Shown in pieces: positions 1 to 8,252 of a stretch of 34,775 bases of DNA. This DNA comes from Chitinophagaceae bacterium. Lineage in GTDB: Bacteria > Bacteroidota > Bacteroidia > Chitinophagales > Chitinophagaceae. The notes beneath the pieces were generated by a model. It had not been told where the DNA came from and searched no databases. It saw only the letters and a list, made by a program, of their open reading frames with translations. The number at the start of each line of letters is the position of its first letter. Positions within the stretch are counted from its first letter, which is position 1. The stretch covers positions 1-34,775 of the forward strand of contig JAIBAV010000040.1 of the NCBI GenBank assembly GCA_019695015.1. Direction: 5' to 3'. Made by a program: the position numbers and the translations under genes.

Positions 1-32
1 TTGCCTATCTTAGTTTTTCACCTTTTATTATA

Positions 33-143
33 TTACAGTCTGACCGTCTCGGTCTGACTGTAAATTTTTTATGACCTTCTCGGTCAGACTATCTTAGTTT
101 CTCATCTTTATATTACAATCAGACCGTTTCGGTCAGACTGTAA
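33..143. repeat. REP-like hairpin array upstream of the RAYT gene
   Basis: Three related elements lie here. Element 1 (33-63) folds into a stem of 8 bp, a T-T mismatch and 5 bp around a 3-nt loop (47-49). Element 2 (about 72-91) keeps only the right half well. Element 3 (113-143) folds like element 1 but with an A-A mismatch at the same internal place. Elements 1 and 3 begin 80 bases apart, and the spacer sequence (about 7-32 and 91-112) is itself repeated, so this is a small tandem array. Each element is built from two GTCWGAC-type heptamers separated by a CGNNNCG spacer. Short imperfect hairpins clustered around a Y1 transposase gene are the hallmark of REP/RAYT systems; that assignment is from context. 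Confidence 0.8.
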
Positions 144-209
144 ATCTCTTATCTTGTATTATATATCAGTCAAAATATTTGGAGCAAACTGTTGTAAATT
201 TGTTACACT

Positions 210-824
210 ATGCATTTTGTTCCCAATAACCTCTACCACATATACAATCAGGGAAATAATAAACAAGTAATATTTCATGATGAGGATGATTACTATACTT
301 TTTTACGATTAACAAGAAATTTATTTCATTCTGTTTGTGATATTGTTGCATATTGCTGTATGCCTAATCATTTTCATTTTATAATTAGTACAAATGGATA
401 TTCTTGTGAAATAAAACAACAAGGTAATATTAGCATTGATGCTATTACCAATTCAATCAGAAAACTTTTGAGCAGCTTTGCTAGGCTATACAATAAAAAG
501 TATCTACAATCTGGCTCGGTGTTCAGACAGAAAACAAAATCTAAATGCTTAACAAATTGCGATATAGAGGTTTTAACATCAATGAATGGTAGAGAATATT
601 TGTTTACTTGTTTTCATTATGTTCATCAAAATCCATTAAGAGCAGGATTAGTAAATAAGTTGGAGGATTGGGATTTTTCATCGTTTAAAGATTATGCAGG
701 TTTAAGTAGTGGGACTTTGATAAATAAAGAAGTAGCAAAATTTTATGATATTTATAATCCTTCCAATTTTATAAAAGAATCATATATGGTAATAAGCGAT
801 GAATATATCAAATTCATAGTTTGA
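210..824 (+). CDS. REP-associated tyrosine transposase (RAYT, IS200-like Y1 family)
   Basis: A 204-residue single-domain protein of the IS200-like Y1 transposase superfamily, RAYT branch. Visible motifs: the metal-binding HxH motif in MPNHFHFII (His54, His56), the segment YNKKYLQSGSVFRQKTKSK (94-112) typical of RAYTs, the YVHQNPLRAGLV motif (137-148), and the WDFSSFKDY segment (154-162). Tyr130 or Tyr137 is the likely catalytic tyrosine. Family members nick and join single-stranded DNA at REP hairpins and are generally domesticated single-copy genes. Here the gene is flanked by REP-like hairpins on both sides (33-143 and 816-960), and the stop codon (822-824) lies inside the first downstream element. 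The reading frame is intact, so the enzyme may be active. Start is the first ATG in frame; no clear ribosome binding site, which is normal in this phylum. Confidence 0.9.
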   Translation: MHFVPNNLYHIYNQGNNKQVIFHDEDDYYTFLRLTRNLFHSVCDIVAYCCMPNHFHFIISTNGYSCEIKQQGNISIDAITNSIRKLLSSFARLYNKKYLQSGSVFRQKTKSKCLTNCDIEVLTSMNGREYLFTCFHYVHQNPLRAGLVNKLEDWDFSSFKDYAGLSSGTLINKEVAKFYDIYNPSNFIKESYMVISDEYIKFIV

Positions 825-960
825 CCAACTCGGCCTGACTATGTTGGTTTTTCATCTTACATTATCTATCAGTATGTCAGTCAGACCGGGACGGTCAGAC
901 TAATAGCATAAACTTAAACTTCTTTTCAGTCTTCTCGGTAAGACCGTCTCGGTCTGACTA
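816..960. repeat. REP-like hairpin array downstream of the RAYT gene
   Basis: Three more copies of the same element. Element 4 (816-842) has degenerate heptamers and contains the RAYT stop codon at 822-824. Element 5 (878-902) is the most regular: two GTCAGAC heptamers around CGGGACG, giving a hairpin with an A-A mismatch. Element 6 (927-960) is extended: a CTTCTCG-type spacer, GTAAGAC, CGTCTCG and GTCTGAC follow one another without gaps, so it reads as element-2 and element-1 types overlapped, and its inner stem pairs A-T where the others are mismatched. Spacer text after element 4 resembles the spacers of the upstream array. Confidence 0.78.
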
Positions 961-992
961 TGGAAGGATTGAGTAAACAATAATGTAATAGC

Positions 993-1154
993 TTAATTCA
1001 TTACAAACTTTTCTGTTTGTTCTTTGCCATCCATAGAAAATATGCTTATGGATTTTGGTTTTTCTTCTTCTACATAAATAATGTTGCTAGTAGGAGTAAG
1101 ACTTATTATAATTTCTTTTGAAGAAAAAGGTTTTACAGTTACACTATCTTTCAT
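993..1154 (-). CDS. Small hypothetical ORF (53 residues)
   Basis: An intact ATG-to-TAA frame of 53 codons on the minus strand, between the REP array and gldF. The predicted peptide begins MKDSVTVKPFSSKEIIISL and contains ISIFSMDGKEQ near its end. I do not recognise it. The alternation of short beta-strand-like segments followed by an S/I-rich strand and an xDGKE turn recalls the C-terminal end of a secreted Bacteroidota protein (type A sorting-domain style), so it may be a remnant of a larger gene; this is a weak resemblance. There is no signal peptide and no membrane segment. The adjacent transposase and repeats fit a site where a gene was lost. It could also be a chance ORF. Confidence 0.35.
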   Translation of the reverse strand: MKDSVTVKPFSSKEIIISLTPTSNIIYVEEEKPKSISIFSMDGKEQTEKFVMN

Positions 1155-1355
1155 ATTTTAAAAAATTAAAATGATCAAAATATTCTCTATAACATAATTG
1201 TTTTGGTCTTTAAATAAATAAGACTATTGTTTTTGTTCTGCATATAATTCTGAAGTAACAAATGAAGTAATTGTTAAATTTGATTTAATTTAGTTGTAAA
1301 CTTTTTTCTTTTAAAATAAGCTACTCAATCTTTTATCATTTAGTTTTACAAACTT
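1155..1355. other. AT-rich leader upstream of the gldF gene run
   Basis: No gene is visible. It must carry the promoter of the five-gene run that starts at 1356. A match to the Bacteroidota -7 box TAnnTTTG lies at 1275-1282, but I see no convincing TTTG at the right distance upstream, so the promoter position is uncertain. Confidence 0.4.
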
Positions 1356-2078
1356 ATGTTGATGATTTGTAAAAAAGAATGGCAGCAGTTTTTTAGTAAC
1401 CTAACAGGCTATATAATTATTGCTGTTTTCTTAATTGTAAATGGCTTGGTGCTATTTGTTTTTGATGATAACATTTTTTCTTTTGGATATGCCACCTTAG
1501 AAAAATTTTTTATGCTTGCACCATGGGTATTGTTATTACTAATACCTGCCGTTACAATGCGTAGTTTGCCCGATGAGTATAAATTAGGTACTATAGAAGT
1601 TTTAAAAACCCTACCACTTACACCATGGCAAATAATAACAGGTAAATATTTTGGTAATTTATTGGTAATTTTTCTTTCCTTATTACCTACGTTTATTTAC
1701 ATTTTTTCAATACAAAACCTTGCTGACGGAAATGGTTTAGATTTAGCTGCAACTATTGGCTCTTATATTGGATTGTTTTTTTTAGCTGCAGTGTTTACAG
1801 CTATTGGTATATGTGCAGGTAGTTTTACAAATAATGCTGTGGTAGCTTTTATAATTAGCCTTTTTGCTTGTGCCTTACTGTATTATGGTTTTAATGCCAT
1901 CAGTAAATTATCTCAATTATCTGGCGGTATAGATTATTATTTAGAAATGGCAGGAATAGATTTTCATTACAAGAACATTAGTAAGGGTGTTATAGATACT
2001 AGAGATGTTGTTTACTTTTTGAGTATTATTTTTTTATTACTGTTAATTACAGTGAGAAACTTAAAACATAAAATATAA
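1356..2078 (+). CDS. gldF: Gliding motility-associated ABC transporter permease GldF
   Basis: A 240-residue integral membrane protein of the ABC-2 permease type. It starts KEWQQFFSNLTGYIIIAVFL, the typical GldF N-terminus, and contains the loop RSLPDEYKLGTIEVLKTLPL (about 69-88), followed by TPWQIITGKYF. About six hydrophobic segments are visible. In Flavobacterium, GldA (ATPase), GldF and GldG form an ABC transporter needed for gliding; no ATPase gene is in this window, which fits the usual separate location of gldA. It is first in a run with gldG 32 nt downstream. Start: ATG at 1356; an ATG two codons later (1362) is equally possible. Length is normal for the family. Confidence 0.93.
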   Translation: MLMICKKEWQQFFSNLTGYIIIAVFLIVNGLVLFVFDDNIFSFGYATLEKFFMLAPWVLLLLIPAVTMRSLPDEYKLGTIEVLKTLPLTPWQIITGKYFGNLLVIFLSLLPTFIYIFSIQNLADGNGLDLAATIGSYIGLFFLAAVFTAIGICAGSFTNNAVVAFIISLFACALLYYGFNAISKLSQLSGGIDYYLEMAGIDFHYKNISKGVIDTRDVVYFLSIIFLLLLITVRNLKHKI

Positions 2079-2110
2079 TTAGCTAAACTTAGTATTAGAT
2101 TATTAGAAAA

Positions 2111-3814
2111 ATGCAAAAACTATTACAACATAAATTTAGTTGGCTTTTACTAATTGCAGCATTTGCCATTGTTAATTTTATGGCAAGTATCGTTCATACT
2201 AAAATAGATTTAACTAAAGAAAAAAGATATACCATTAGTAAAGCCACAAAAGACATTCTACAACATATTGATGATAAACTTGAAATAACTGTTTTTTTAG
2301 AAGGAAATTTACCTGCTGGTTTTCAAAAATTGGCAAACACTACCAACGATTTTTTACAATTATTGAAAGAAAAAAATAATGCTAAGATTACATTTCAATT
2401 TATATCTCCAGATACCGAAGTAGATGGCACCAACATAAAATTTGAAGATACTTTAGTAGCAATGGGTGCAACACCAATTAATCTTACAATACAAGTAAAA
2501 CAAGGGCAAGAGAGTAAAGTAGTTTTTCCTTATGCACTAATAAAATATAAAACGCATACTCAATTAATAAGTTTATATAGTGGTAATAGCAGAATGATTT
2601 CTCAAGATGAAATTAACAATGCTGAAGCAATGATGGAATACAAATTTTTAAAAGCATTTGATGCATTTGTTTTTCCTGAAAAACCTTTAGTAGCTTACTC
2701 TTTTGCAAATGGAGAACCAACAGATATTAGAACTTACGATTTACTACAAACATTACAAAAAGATTATAGTTTATATACGTTTGATATTGCTCAAAGGCCA
2801 GCAATACCAGATACTTTTAAAGTACTAATGATCGTAAAACCATCTTTACAGTTTAGCGAAGATGAAAAATTGAAAATAGATCAATACCTCATGCGTGGAG
2901 GAAAAATTTTGTGTTTTATTGATAATCTAAATGCAGAGCAAGATAGTTTAAATTTTAAGCCAGAATTAGTGGCTTATGATAGAAACCTTAACCTTACAGA
3001 CTTATTGTTTAAATATGGGGTAAGAATTAATACGGATTTAGTAATGGATCTTCAATGCAATTTTATGCCTTTTGCTGTGGGTGGTGCAAAAGAAAACCCT
3101 CAATACGAATTTTTGCATTGGAATTATTACCCTCTATTTGAAAGTAAAAATAATCATACTATCAACAAAAATTTGGGCTTAGTATCTGGTCGTTTTGTAA
3201 ACTCAATAGATACTGTAAAAGCAGAAGGTATAACCAAAACCATTTTACTTTCTTCTTCTGATAATTCAAGAAAATTAGGTACGCCAGCTTTAATTAGTTT
3301 AAATGAAAACAGAAATACCCCACAAGATATTTTATTTCAACAAAAAAATATTCCGGTAGCAGTTTTATTGGAAGGTAGTTTTACCTCTTTATACAAAAAC
3401 AGGTTGGCACAACATATTAAAGATAGTGTAGAAAAAATTGGTTATCCTTTTTTAGAAAAAAGTTTCTCTGAAAGTAAAATAATTGTGGTGGCAGATGGAG
3501 ATATAGTTTTAAATGATGCAAGCCAAAAACTTGGGCCACTACCAATGGGCTTAAATATGTACACTGTAGGTACACAATATGAATATCAATTTGCTAACAG
3601 AGAGTTTTTGTTAAATAGTTTAGAATACTTAACCAATAAGCAAAGTATAATTCAATCTCGTAACAAAGAACAAATTTTAAGATTACTGAATACTTCTAAA
3701 GTAGAAGAAGAAAAAGTAAAATGGCAAATGATTAATATTGGGCTGCCTTTACTGTTTGTAATTATTTATGGATGGGTTTATAACCTCATCAGAAAAAAGA
3801 AATTCACCACTTAA
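2111..3814 (+). CDS. gldG: Gliding motility-associated ABC transporter substrate-binding protein GldG
   Basis: A 567-residue protein with a membrane anchor near each end (about 11-29 and 541-560) and a large extracytoplasmic region between. The segment HTKIDLTKEKRYTISKATK (about 29-47) after the first anchor and the following ITVFLEGNLPAGF are characteristic of GldG and related transport-associated proteins. GldG works with the permease GldF encoded 32 nt upstream. The final lysine-rich tail (RKKKFTT) fits a cytoplasmic end after the second membrane segment. Gene pair gldF-gldG is conserved in gliding and also in many non-gliding Bacteroidota, so its presence does not prove gliding. Nothing is truncated. 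Confidence 0.92.
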   Translation: MQKLLQHKFSWLLLIAAFAIVNFMASIVHTKIDLTKEKRYTISKATKDILQHIDDKLEITVFLEGNLPAGFQKLANTTNDFLQLLKEKNNAKITFQFISPDTEVDGTNIKFEDTLVAMGATPINLTIQVKQGQESKVVFPYALIKYKTHTQLISLYSGNSRMISQDEINNAEAMMEYKFLKAFDAFVFPEKPLVAYSFANGEPTDIRTYDLLQTLQKDYSLYTFDIAQRPAIPDTFKVLMIVKPSLQFSEDEKLKIDQYLMRGGKILCFIDNLNAEQDSLNFKPELVAYDRNLNLTDLLFKYGVRINTDLVMDLQCNFMPFAVGGAKENPQYEFLHWNYYPLFESKNNHTINKNLGLVSGRFVNSIDTVKAEGITKTILLSSSDNSRKLGTPALISLNENRNTPQDILFQQKNIPVAVLLEGSFTSLYKNRLAQHIKDSVEKIGYPFLEKSFSESKIIVVADGDIVLNDASQKLGPLPMGLNMYTVGTQYEYQFANREFLLNSLEYLTNKQSIIQSRNKEQILRLLNTSKVEEEKVKWQMINIGLPLLFVIIYGWVYNLIRKKKFTT

Positions 3815-3829
3815 CTTATATTTTAGTTC

Positions 3830-4789
3830 ATGACAACACATCAAATTGTTTATTTAGTTTTTGCCGTTGTACTAGTAGTTGCATTAATTTTTGACTTAGG
3901 CCTATTGAATAAAAAAAACAAAGAAGTTAGTATTAAAGCAGCATTGCAACAAACTATGTTATGGGTTAGTTTAGCTCTCGGCTTTTTTGTTTTTATGTGG
4001 GTAGAAGAAGGTCAAACGCTTGCCTTACAGTATTTAAGTGCTTACTTAATGGAGTGGAGTTTAAGTATAGATAACATCTTCGTATTTATTCTTATTTTTT
4101 CGGCTTTTAGTGTAAAAGAAAAACATTATGGCAGGGTTTTATTAATTGGTATTTTAATGGCTATAGTTTTTAGAATAATTTTTATAACTGTAGGTGTTGC
4201 ATTGGTAGATAGATTTGAATGGATATTATACATTTTTGGAGCTTTTCTTTTATATACAGGTATTAAAATGTTTACTGCAAACCACGATGAAGAATTTAAA
4301 CCTCAAGAAAGTAAAATTTATAGGTTTATGCAAAGGTTTTTACCATTAGTACCACACGATGGTGGTGGTAAATATATAATTAGAGAAAAAGGTAAACCTG
4401 TATATACAACATTATTTGTTGTGGTTATAATGTTAGCTGCTATTGATTTAGTTTTTGCTTTAGATAGTATTCCTGCAGTAATGGGTATAAGCAGAGATAA
4501 ATTGGTGATTTATACTTCTAATATTTTTGCTGTTTTAGGGTTAAGAAGTTTATTCTTTTTATTGCGTGGAGCAGTTTCTAAATTCGATTATTTGCAACAA
4601 GGTATTGCCATTGTATTGGTTTTTATTGGTATAAAAATGTTGGCAGAGCATTATATTAGCATGGTAGTAAGTAAAAATATTCAAGTAGCAATATCATTAG
4701 GAGTAATTTTAGTATGTATCAGCGGCTCTATTTTTTATTCTATTTTTATGAAAAAGAAAGGTGTACCAAAAGATGTTGAAGAAGAGTAG
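3830..4789 (+). CDS. TerC/Alx family integral membrane protein
   Basis: A 319-residue polytopic membrane protein of the TerC family. Two conserved acidic membrane motifs are visible: SLSIDNIFVF (about 77-86, Asp81) and the DLVFALDSIPAVMG segment in the second half (about 206-219). The hydrophilic middle loop (about 149-190) containing EEFKPQESK separates two repeats, the usual TerC arrangement. Related proteins (Alx, MeeF/MeeY type) are linked to manganese homeostasis and metallation of exported proteins; older names refer to tellurium resistance, which should not be assumed here. It sits 15 nt after gldG and 12 nt before murF/alr, so it is probably cotranscribed. Length is ordinary for the family. 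Confidence 0.9.
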   Translation: MTTHQIVYLVFAVVLVVALIFDLGLLNKKNKEVSIKAALQQTMLWVSLALGFFVFMWVEEGQTLALQYLSAYLMEWSLSIDNIFVFILIFSAFSVKEKHYGRVLLIGILMAIVFRIIFITVGVALVDRFEWILYIFGAFLLYTGIKMFTANHDEEFKPQESKIYRFMQRFLPLVPHDGGGKYIIREKGKPVYTTLFVVVIMLAAIDLVFALDSIPAVMGISRDKLVIYTSNIFAVLGLRSLFFLLRGAVSKFDYLQQGIAIVLVFIGIKMLAEHYISMVVSKNIQVAISLGVILVCISGSIFYSIFMKKKGVPKDVEEE

Positions 4790-4801
4790 CTTAATAATAA
4801 C

Positions 4802-7276
4802 ATGAGTTATACAATACATAATATTGCAATTATTTTAAAGGCCACTGCAACTATTAATAACAATACTTTAATTGAACAATTATTAATTGATAGCAGAAAA
4901 ATAACCTTTCCTACAGCATCTTTATTTTTTGCTTTACACAGCAAAGTAAAAAATGGACATTCCTTTATAAATGAAGTATATGAACGAGGTGTTAGAAATT
5001 TTGTAATTGATGAAGATATTGATAGTACACCTTTTACCAATGCTAATTTTTTAAAAGTACCAAACACATTAGTAGCGTTACAGGCTCTAGCAACACATCA
5101 CAGAAATGAATTTAATCAATTACAAGTAATTGGAATTACAGGTAGTAATGGAAAAACTATTGTGAAAGAATGGCTAAACCAATTACTACAAACAGATTTT
5201 AATATAGTAAGAAGTCCAAGAAGTTATAACTCGCAAATTGGTGTACCATTAAGTGTATGGCAAATTAACTCTACTAACACTTTAGGCATTTTTGAAGCTG
5301 GTATTTCAACAGCTAACGAAATGGATACTTTAGAAAAAATTATTAAACCAACAATAGGCATACTAACCAATATTGGTGGAGCACATAATGAAGGGTTTGA
5401 AGATGATACACATAAGTTTCTGGAGAAAATAAAACTTTTTAAAAATGCAAGTATATTAATTGCAAGAGAAGCTGATTTTACTAATCACTATTTAAAAACA
5501 ATAAATCAATTTAAGCCTACTTTATTTACTTGGGGATTTTCTGCAAAAAACGAATTTGTAATTAATAGCCTAATAAAGCAGAATATATCTACTACTCTAT
5601 CATTGCAATATAAGCAACAAGAAATGGTTTTTGAAATACCATTTGTAGATGATGCCAATATAGAAAATGTAATTAACTGCATTTGTTTAATGCTTGTATT
5701 AAAATATAGTTCTATCATAATTAAAGAAAAGATTTTAAAATTGCAACCTGTTGAAATGAGGATGCAACTTAAAAAAGCTATTAATAATTGCTATGTTGTA
5801 AATGATACCTATAGCAATGATTTATCATCCTTAAAAATTGCATTAGATTACTTACAACAGCAAGCAGGCAACCAGCATACTACTGTTATACTATCAGATA
5901 TTTTACAGTCTGGCATTAATGAAAATGAATTATATCAAGAAGTTGCAGCATTAATTAAACAAAAAAATATTCATAAATTTATTGGCATTGGTGAGCAACT
6001 TATAAAACACAAGCATTTTTTTGAAAATACCATTCAACAAACTATTTTTTATAATACGGTAGATGAATTTTTAATTCACTCCAATTTGCACCAGTATAAA
6101 GAGGAATATATTTTACTAAAAGGTGCCAGAGTTTTTTCATTTGAAAGAATAGATGAATGGTTTGCCTACAAAGTACACCAAACTGCATTAGAAATTAACT
6201 TGAATGCAATTGTACATAATTTAAAAACATATCAAAATTTGTTACAAGCTGGTACAAAAGTAATGGCTATGGTCAAAGCTTTTAGCTATGGTAGCGGCAG
6301 TATTGAAATAGCAAGGTTACTACAATACCATAAGGTAGATTATTTGGCTGTAGCTTATGTTGATGAAGGTATTGAATTACGTAAAGCAGGTATTAGCTTA
6401 CCAATTATGGTAATGAATATTGACGAGTCTGGCTTTAACTCTGTAATAGAAAATAATTTAGAACCAGAAATTTATTCCTTTCCAATTTATCAAGCCTTTC
6501 ATCAATATTTACAACAACAAGGCATTACTAATTTTCCTATTCATTTAAAGCTAAATACAGGCATGAATCGTTTAGGGTTTGATGCGTTTGAAGTAACAGC
6601 TATTGCTACACTGTTAAAACAAAATAATTCAATGGTGGTGCAATCTGTTTTTAGTCATCTTACCTCTAGCGAAGATGAAAAAGAAGATAATTTTACTTTA
6701 CAACAATTTCAGCTTTTTCAACAATTGTGCAATAACATTCAAAATAATTTAGGTTATTCTTTTATTAAACATATTGCAAACAGTGCAGCAGCTATAAGGC
6801 ATGAACATTTACAAATGAATATGATTCGTTTGGGTATTGGTTTGTATGGTGTTGATAGTTCTGCATCTAAAAAAATTAAATTACAAACAGTTGCATTTTT
6901 AAAAACTACAATTGCTCAAATAAGAAATTTAAAAAAAGGAGATACAGTAGGGTACAACAGAAAAGAAGTGTTACAGCGAGACAGTAAAATTGCAACCATT
7001 AGAATTGGTTATGCAGATGGTTTTAGCAGAAAGTTAGGCAATAGAGTAGGCAGTGTTTTTATTAAAGGTAAACTTGCTAAAATTGTAGGCAATGTTTGTA
7101 TGGATATGAGTATGGTTGATGTTACAGAAATTGAAAATGTGAAAGAAGATGATGTGGTTGAAATTTTTGGAAATAATTTACCTGTACAACAAGTAGCTAC
7201 ATGGTGCCAAACTATTAGTTACGAAATTTTAACAACCATTAGCCAACGGGTTAAAAGAATTTATTTAGAAGAATAA
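4802..7276 (+). CDS. murF-alr: Bifunctional MurF ligase / alanine racemase
   Basis: An 824-residue fusion of two cytoplasmic peptidoglycan enzymes. Residues 1 to about 455 are MurF (UDP-MurNAc-tripeptide:D-Ala-D-Ala ligase): ATP-binding loop GITGSNGKT at 111-119, EAGIS at 165-169, and NDTYSND at 334-340. Residues about 460-824 are a PLP-dependent alanine racemase: the PLP lysine is Lys492 in VKAFSYGSG, the second catalytic base is probably Tyr718 in VGYNR, and GNVCMDMSMVDV (763-774) is a classic racemase motif. The racemase supplies D-Ala for the dipeptide that MurF attaches. This fusion is common in Bacteroidota. MurF usually has a Thr after the GKT loop; here it is Ile120, and I believe fused homologues often share this. 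Both halves look complete. Confidence 0.95.
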   Translation: MSYTIHNIAIILKATATINNNTLIEQLLIDSRKITFPTASLFFALHSKVKNGHSFINEVYERGVRNFVIDEDIDSTPFTNANFLKVPNTLVALQALATHHRNEFNQLQVIGITGSNGKTIVKEWLNQLLQTDFNIVRSPRSYNSQIGVPLSVWQINSTNTLGIFEAGISTANEMDTLEKIIKPTIGILTNIGGAHNEGFEDDTHKFLEKIKLFKNASILIAREADFTNHYLKTINQFKPTLFTWGFSAKNEFVINSLIKQNISTTLSLQYKQQEMVFEIPFVDDANIENVINCICLMLVLKYSSIIIKEKILKLQPVEMRMQLKKAINNCYVVNDTYSNDLSSLKIALDYLQQQAGNQHTTVILSDILQSGINENELYQEVAALIKQKNIHKFIGIGEQLIKHKHFFENTIQQTIFYNTVDEFLIHSNLHQYKEEYILLKGARVFSFERIDEWFAYKVHQTALEINLNAIVHNLKTYQNLLQAGTKVMAMVKAFSYGSGSIEIARLLQYHKVDYLAVAYVDEGIELRKAGISLPIMVMNIDESGFNSVIENNLEPEIYSFPIYQAFHQYLQQQGITNFPIHLKLNTGMNRLGFDAFEVTAIATLLKQNNSMVVQSVFSHLTSSEDEKEDNFTLQQFQLFQQLCNNIQNNLGYSFIKHIANSAAAIRHEHLQMNMIRLGIGLYGVDSSASKKIKLQTVAFLKTTIAQIRNLKKGDTVGYNRKEVLQRDSKIATIRIGYADGFSRKLGNRVGSVFIKGKLAKIVGNVCMDMSMVDVTEIENVKEDDVVEIFGNNLPVQQVATWCQTISYEILTTISQRVKRIYLEE

Positions 7277-7288
7277 AATATAACACCA

Positions 7289-7492
7289 ATGAAAGTATAT
7301 AGTTTTATTATAATTGCAATTATTTTATTAAGTTGTTTAGTTATACTTTACAAATCATTTCTAATAATTAAACAAGGATTAAATAAGGAATACAATATAA
7401 AAGGCAGAGAGTTAATTTTATACTACTTATTAATTGGGTTAACTTTACTATCTGTTATGGAGAGGCATTTTGAAAATATATTAAGAGATTAA
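7289..7492 (+). CDS. Small two-helix membrane protein of unknown function
   Basis: A 67-residue protein starting 12 nt after murF/alr. It has two hydrophobic segments (about 5-27 and 43-58) linked by a basic loop with IIKQGLNKEYNIKGREL, and a short charged tail (MERHFENILRD). I do not recognise a family. Its tight spacing after murF/alr and codon use like its neighbours suggest it is real and cotranscribed. It is the last gene of the plus-strand run and faces purN across a 184-nt convergent gap. Confidence 0.6.
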   Translation: MKVYSFIIIAIILLSCLVILYKSFLIIKQGLNKEYNIKGRELILYYLLIGLTLLSVMERHFENILRD

Positions 7493-7638
7493 AACTTTAA
7501 TATACGTTCCTTCTTCCTTTTTTCTATCTATTATACCAAGCAAATACTGGATTTTTATTTATTGCTTGAAGGCTAACTATATTAAATTGAATTATTTTTT
7601 TTACGTTTTTTAAAGTAGAAATAAAAGTTCCTAACAAG

Positions 7639-7669
7639 GTTTGTAGGGCATTAAAATATTGCTACAAAC
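7639..7669. terminator. Possible bidirectional hairpin between convergent genes
   Basis: A perfect 8-bp inverted repeat (7639-7646 with 7662-7669) around a 15-nt AT-rich loop lies in the convergent gap between the 67-residue gene and purN. T-runs after it are weak on both strands, so termination is only suggested by position. Confidence 0.3.
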
Positions 7670-7676
7670 AAGTTGT

Positions 7677-8252
7677 TTATTGTAACTTATTTACAACACT
7701 ATCAATAACTTTAGCAAAATGCTCGTATTCTAAAGCATGAATTTTTGCTGCTAAACTCTCAACAGTTTCAAACTTATCTACTGTACAACTTGCTTTAAAA
7801 ATATGCTCACCTTCGTCGTAGTGTTCATTAACAAAATGAATGGTGATACCACTTTCTAATTCTTTATTAGCAATAACTGCCTCGTGTACGTAGCTACCAT
7901 ACATACCTTTGCCTCCATATTTGGGTAAAAGTGCTGGGTGTATATTAATAATTTTTTTAGGGTAAGCTTGAATAAGATTAATTGGAATTTTCCATAAAAA
8001 GCCTGCAAGAACTATATAATCAATAGAAGCATTTTGTAGCTGAGGCAAATAAGCATTACCTCTAAAAAATATTTCTTTGTCTATAATTAATGTGGCTATA
8101 TTATTATCAGAAGCAATGGTTAAAACTTTTGCAGTAGGCTTATTGCTCACAATTAAAGCTATTTCTACACCTTTACTTTTATCTTTAAAATAATGGATAA
8201 TTTTTGCAGTATTACTGCCTGTTCCACTTGCAAAAATGGCAATACGTTTCAT
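7677..8252 (-). CDS. purN: Phosphoribosylglycinamide formyltransferase (PurN)
   Basis: A 191-residue cytoplasmic enzyme of purine synthesis that transfers a formyl group from 10-formyltetrahydrofolate to GAR. The N-terminus MKRIAIFASGTGSN holds the phosphate-binding glycine loop (9-14). Catalytic residues of the family are in place: Asn103 and His105 in INIHPALLP, and Asp146 in HYDEG after SGITIHFV. KYGGKGMYG follows, the substrate loop. Length is typical of the short Bacteroidota form. Its start codon overlaps the stop of the upstream gene (TAATG at 8250-8254, read on the minus strand), implying translational coupling. Confidence 0.94.
   Translation of the reverse strand: MKRIAIFASGTGSNTAKIIHYFKDKSKGVEIALIVSNKPTAKVLTIASDNNIATLIIDKEIFFRGNAYLPQLQNASIDYIVLAGFLWKIPINLIQAYPKKIINIHPALLPKYGGKGMYGSYVHEAVIANKELESGITIHFVNEHYDEGEHIFKASCTVDKFETVESLAAKIHALEYEHFAKVIDSVVNKLQ

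Noticed and set aside
1275..1282. TAnnTTTG box upstream of gldF as a firm promoter
   Set aside because: No suitable -33 element was seen and such boxes are frequent by chance in this AT-rich DNA, so it is mentioned only as a weak candidate within the leader entry.
3830..4789. Tellurium-resistance function for the TerC-family gene
   Set aside because: No other ter genes are present; family membership alone points to metal homeostasis and not to tellurite resistance.
4807..5067. Minus-strand frame of 86 codons within murF
   Set aside because: It lies opposite conserved MurF sequence and has no family features.
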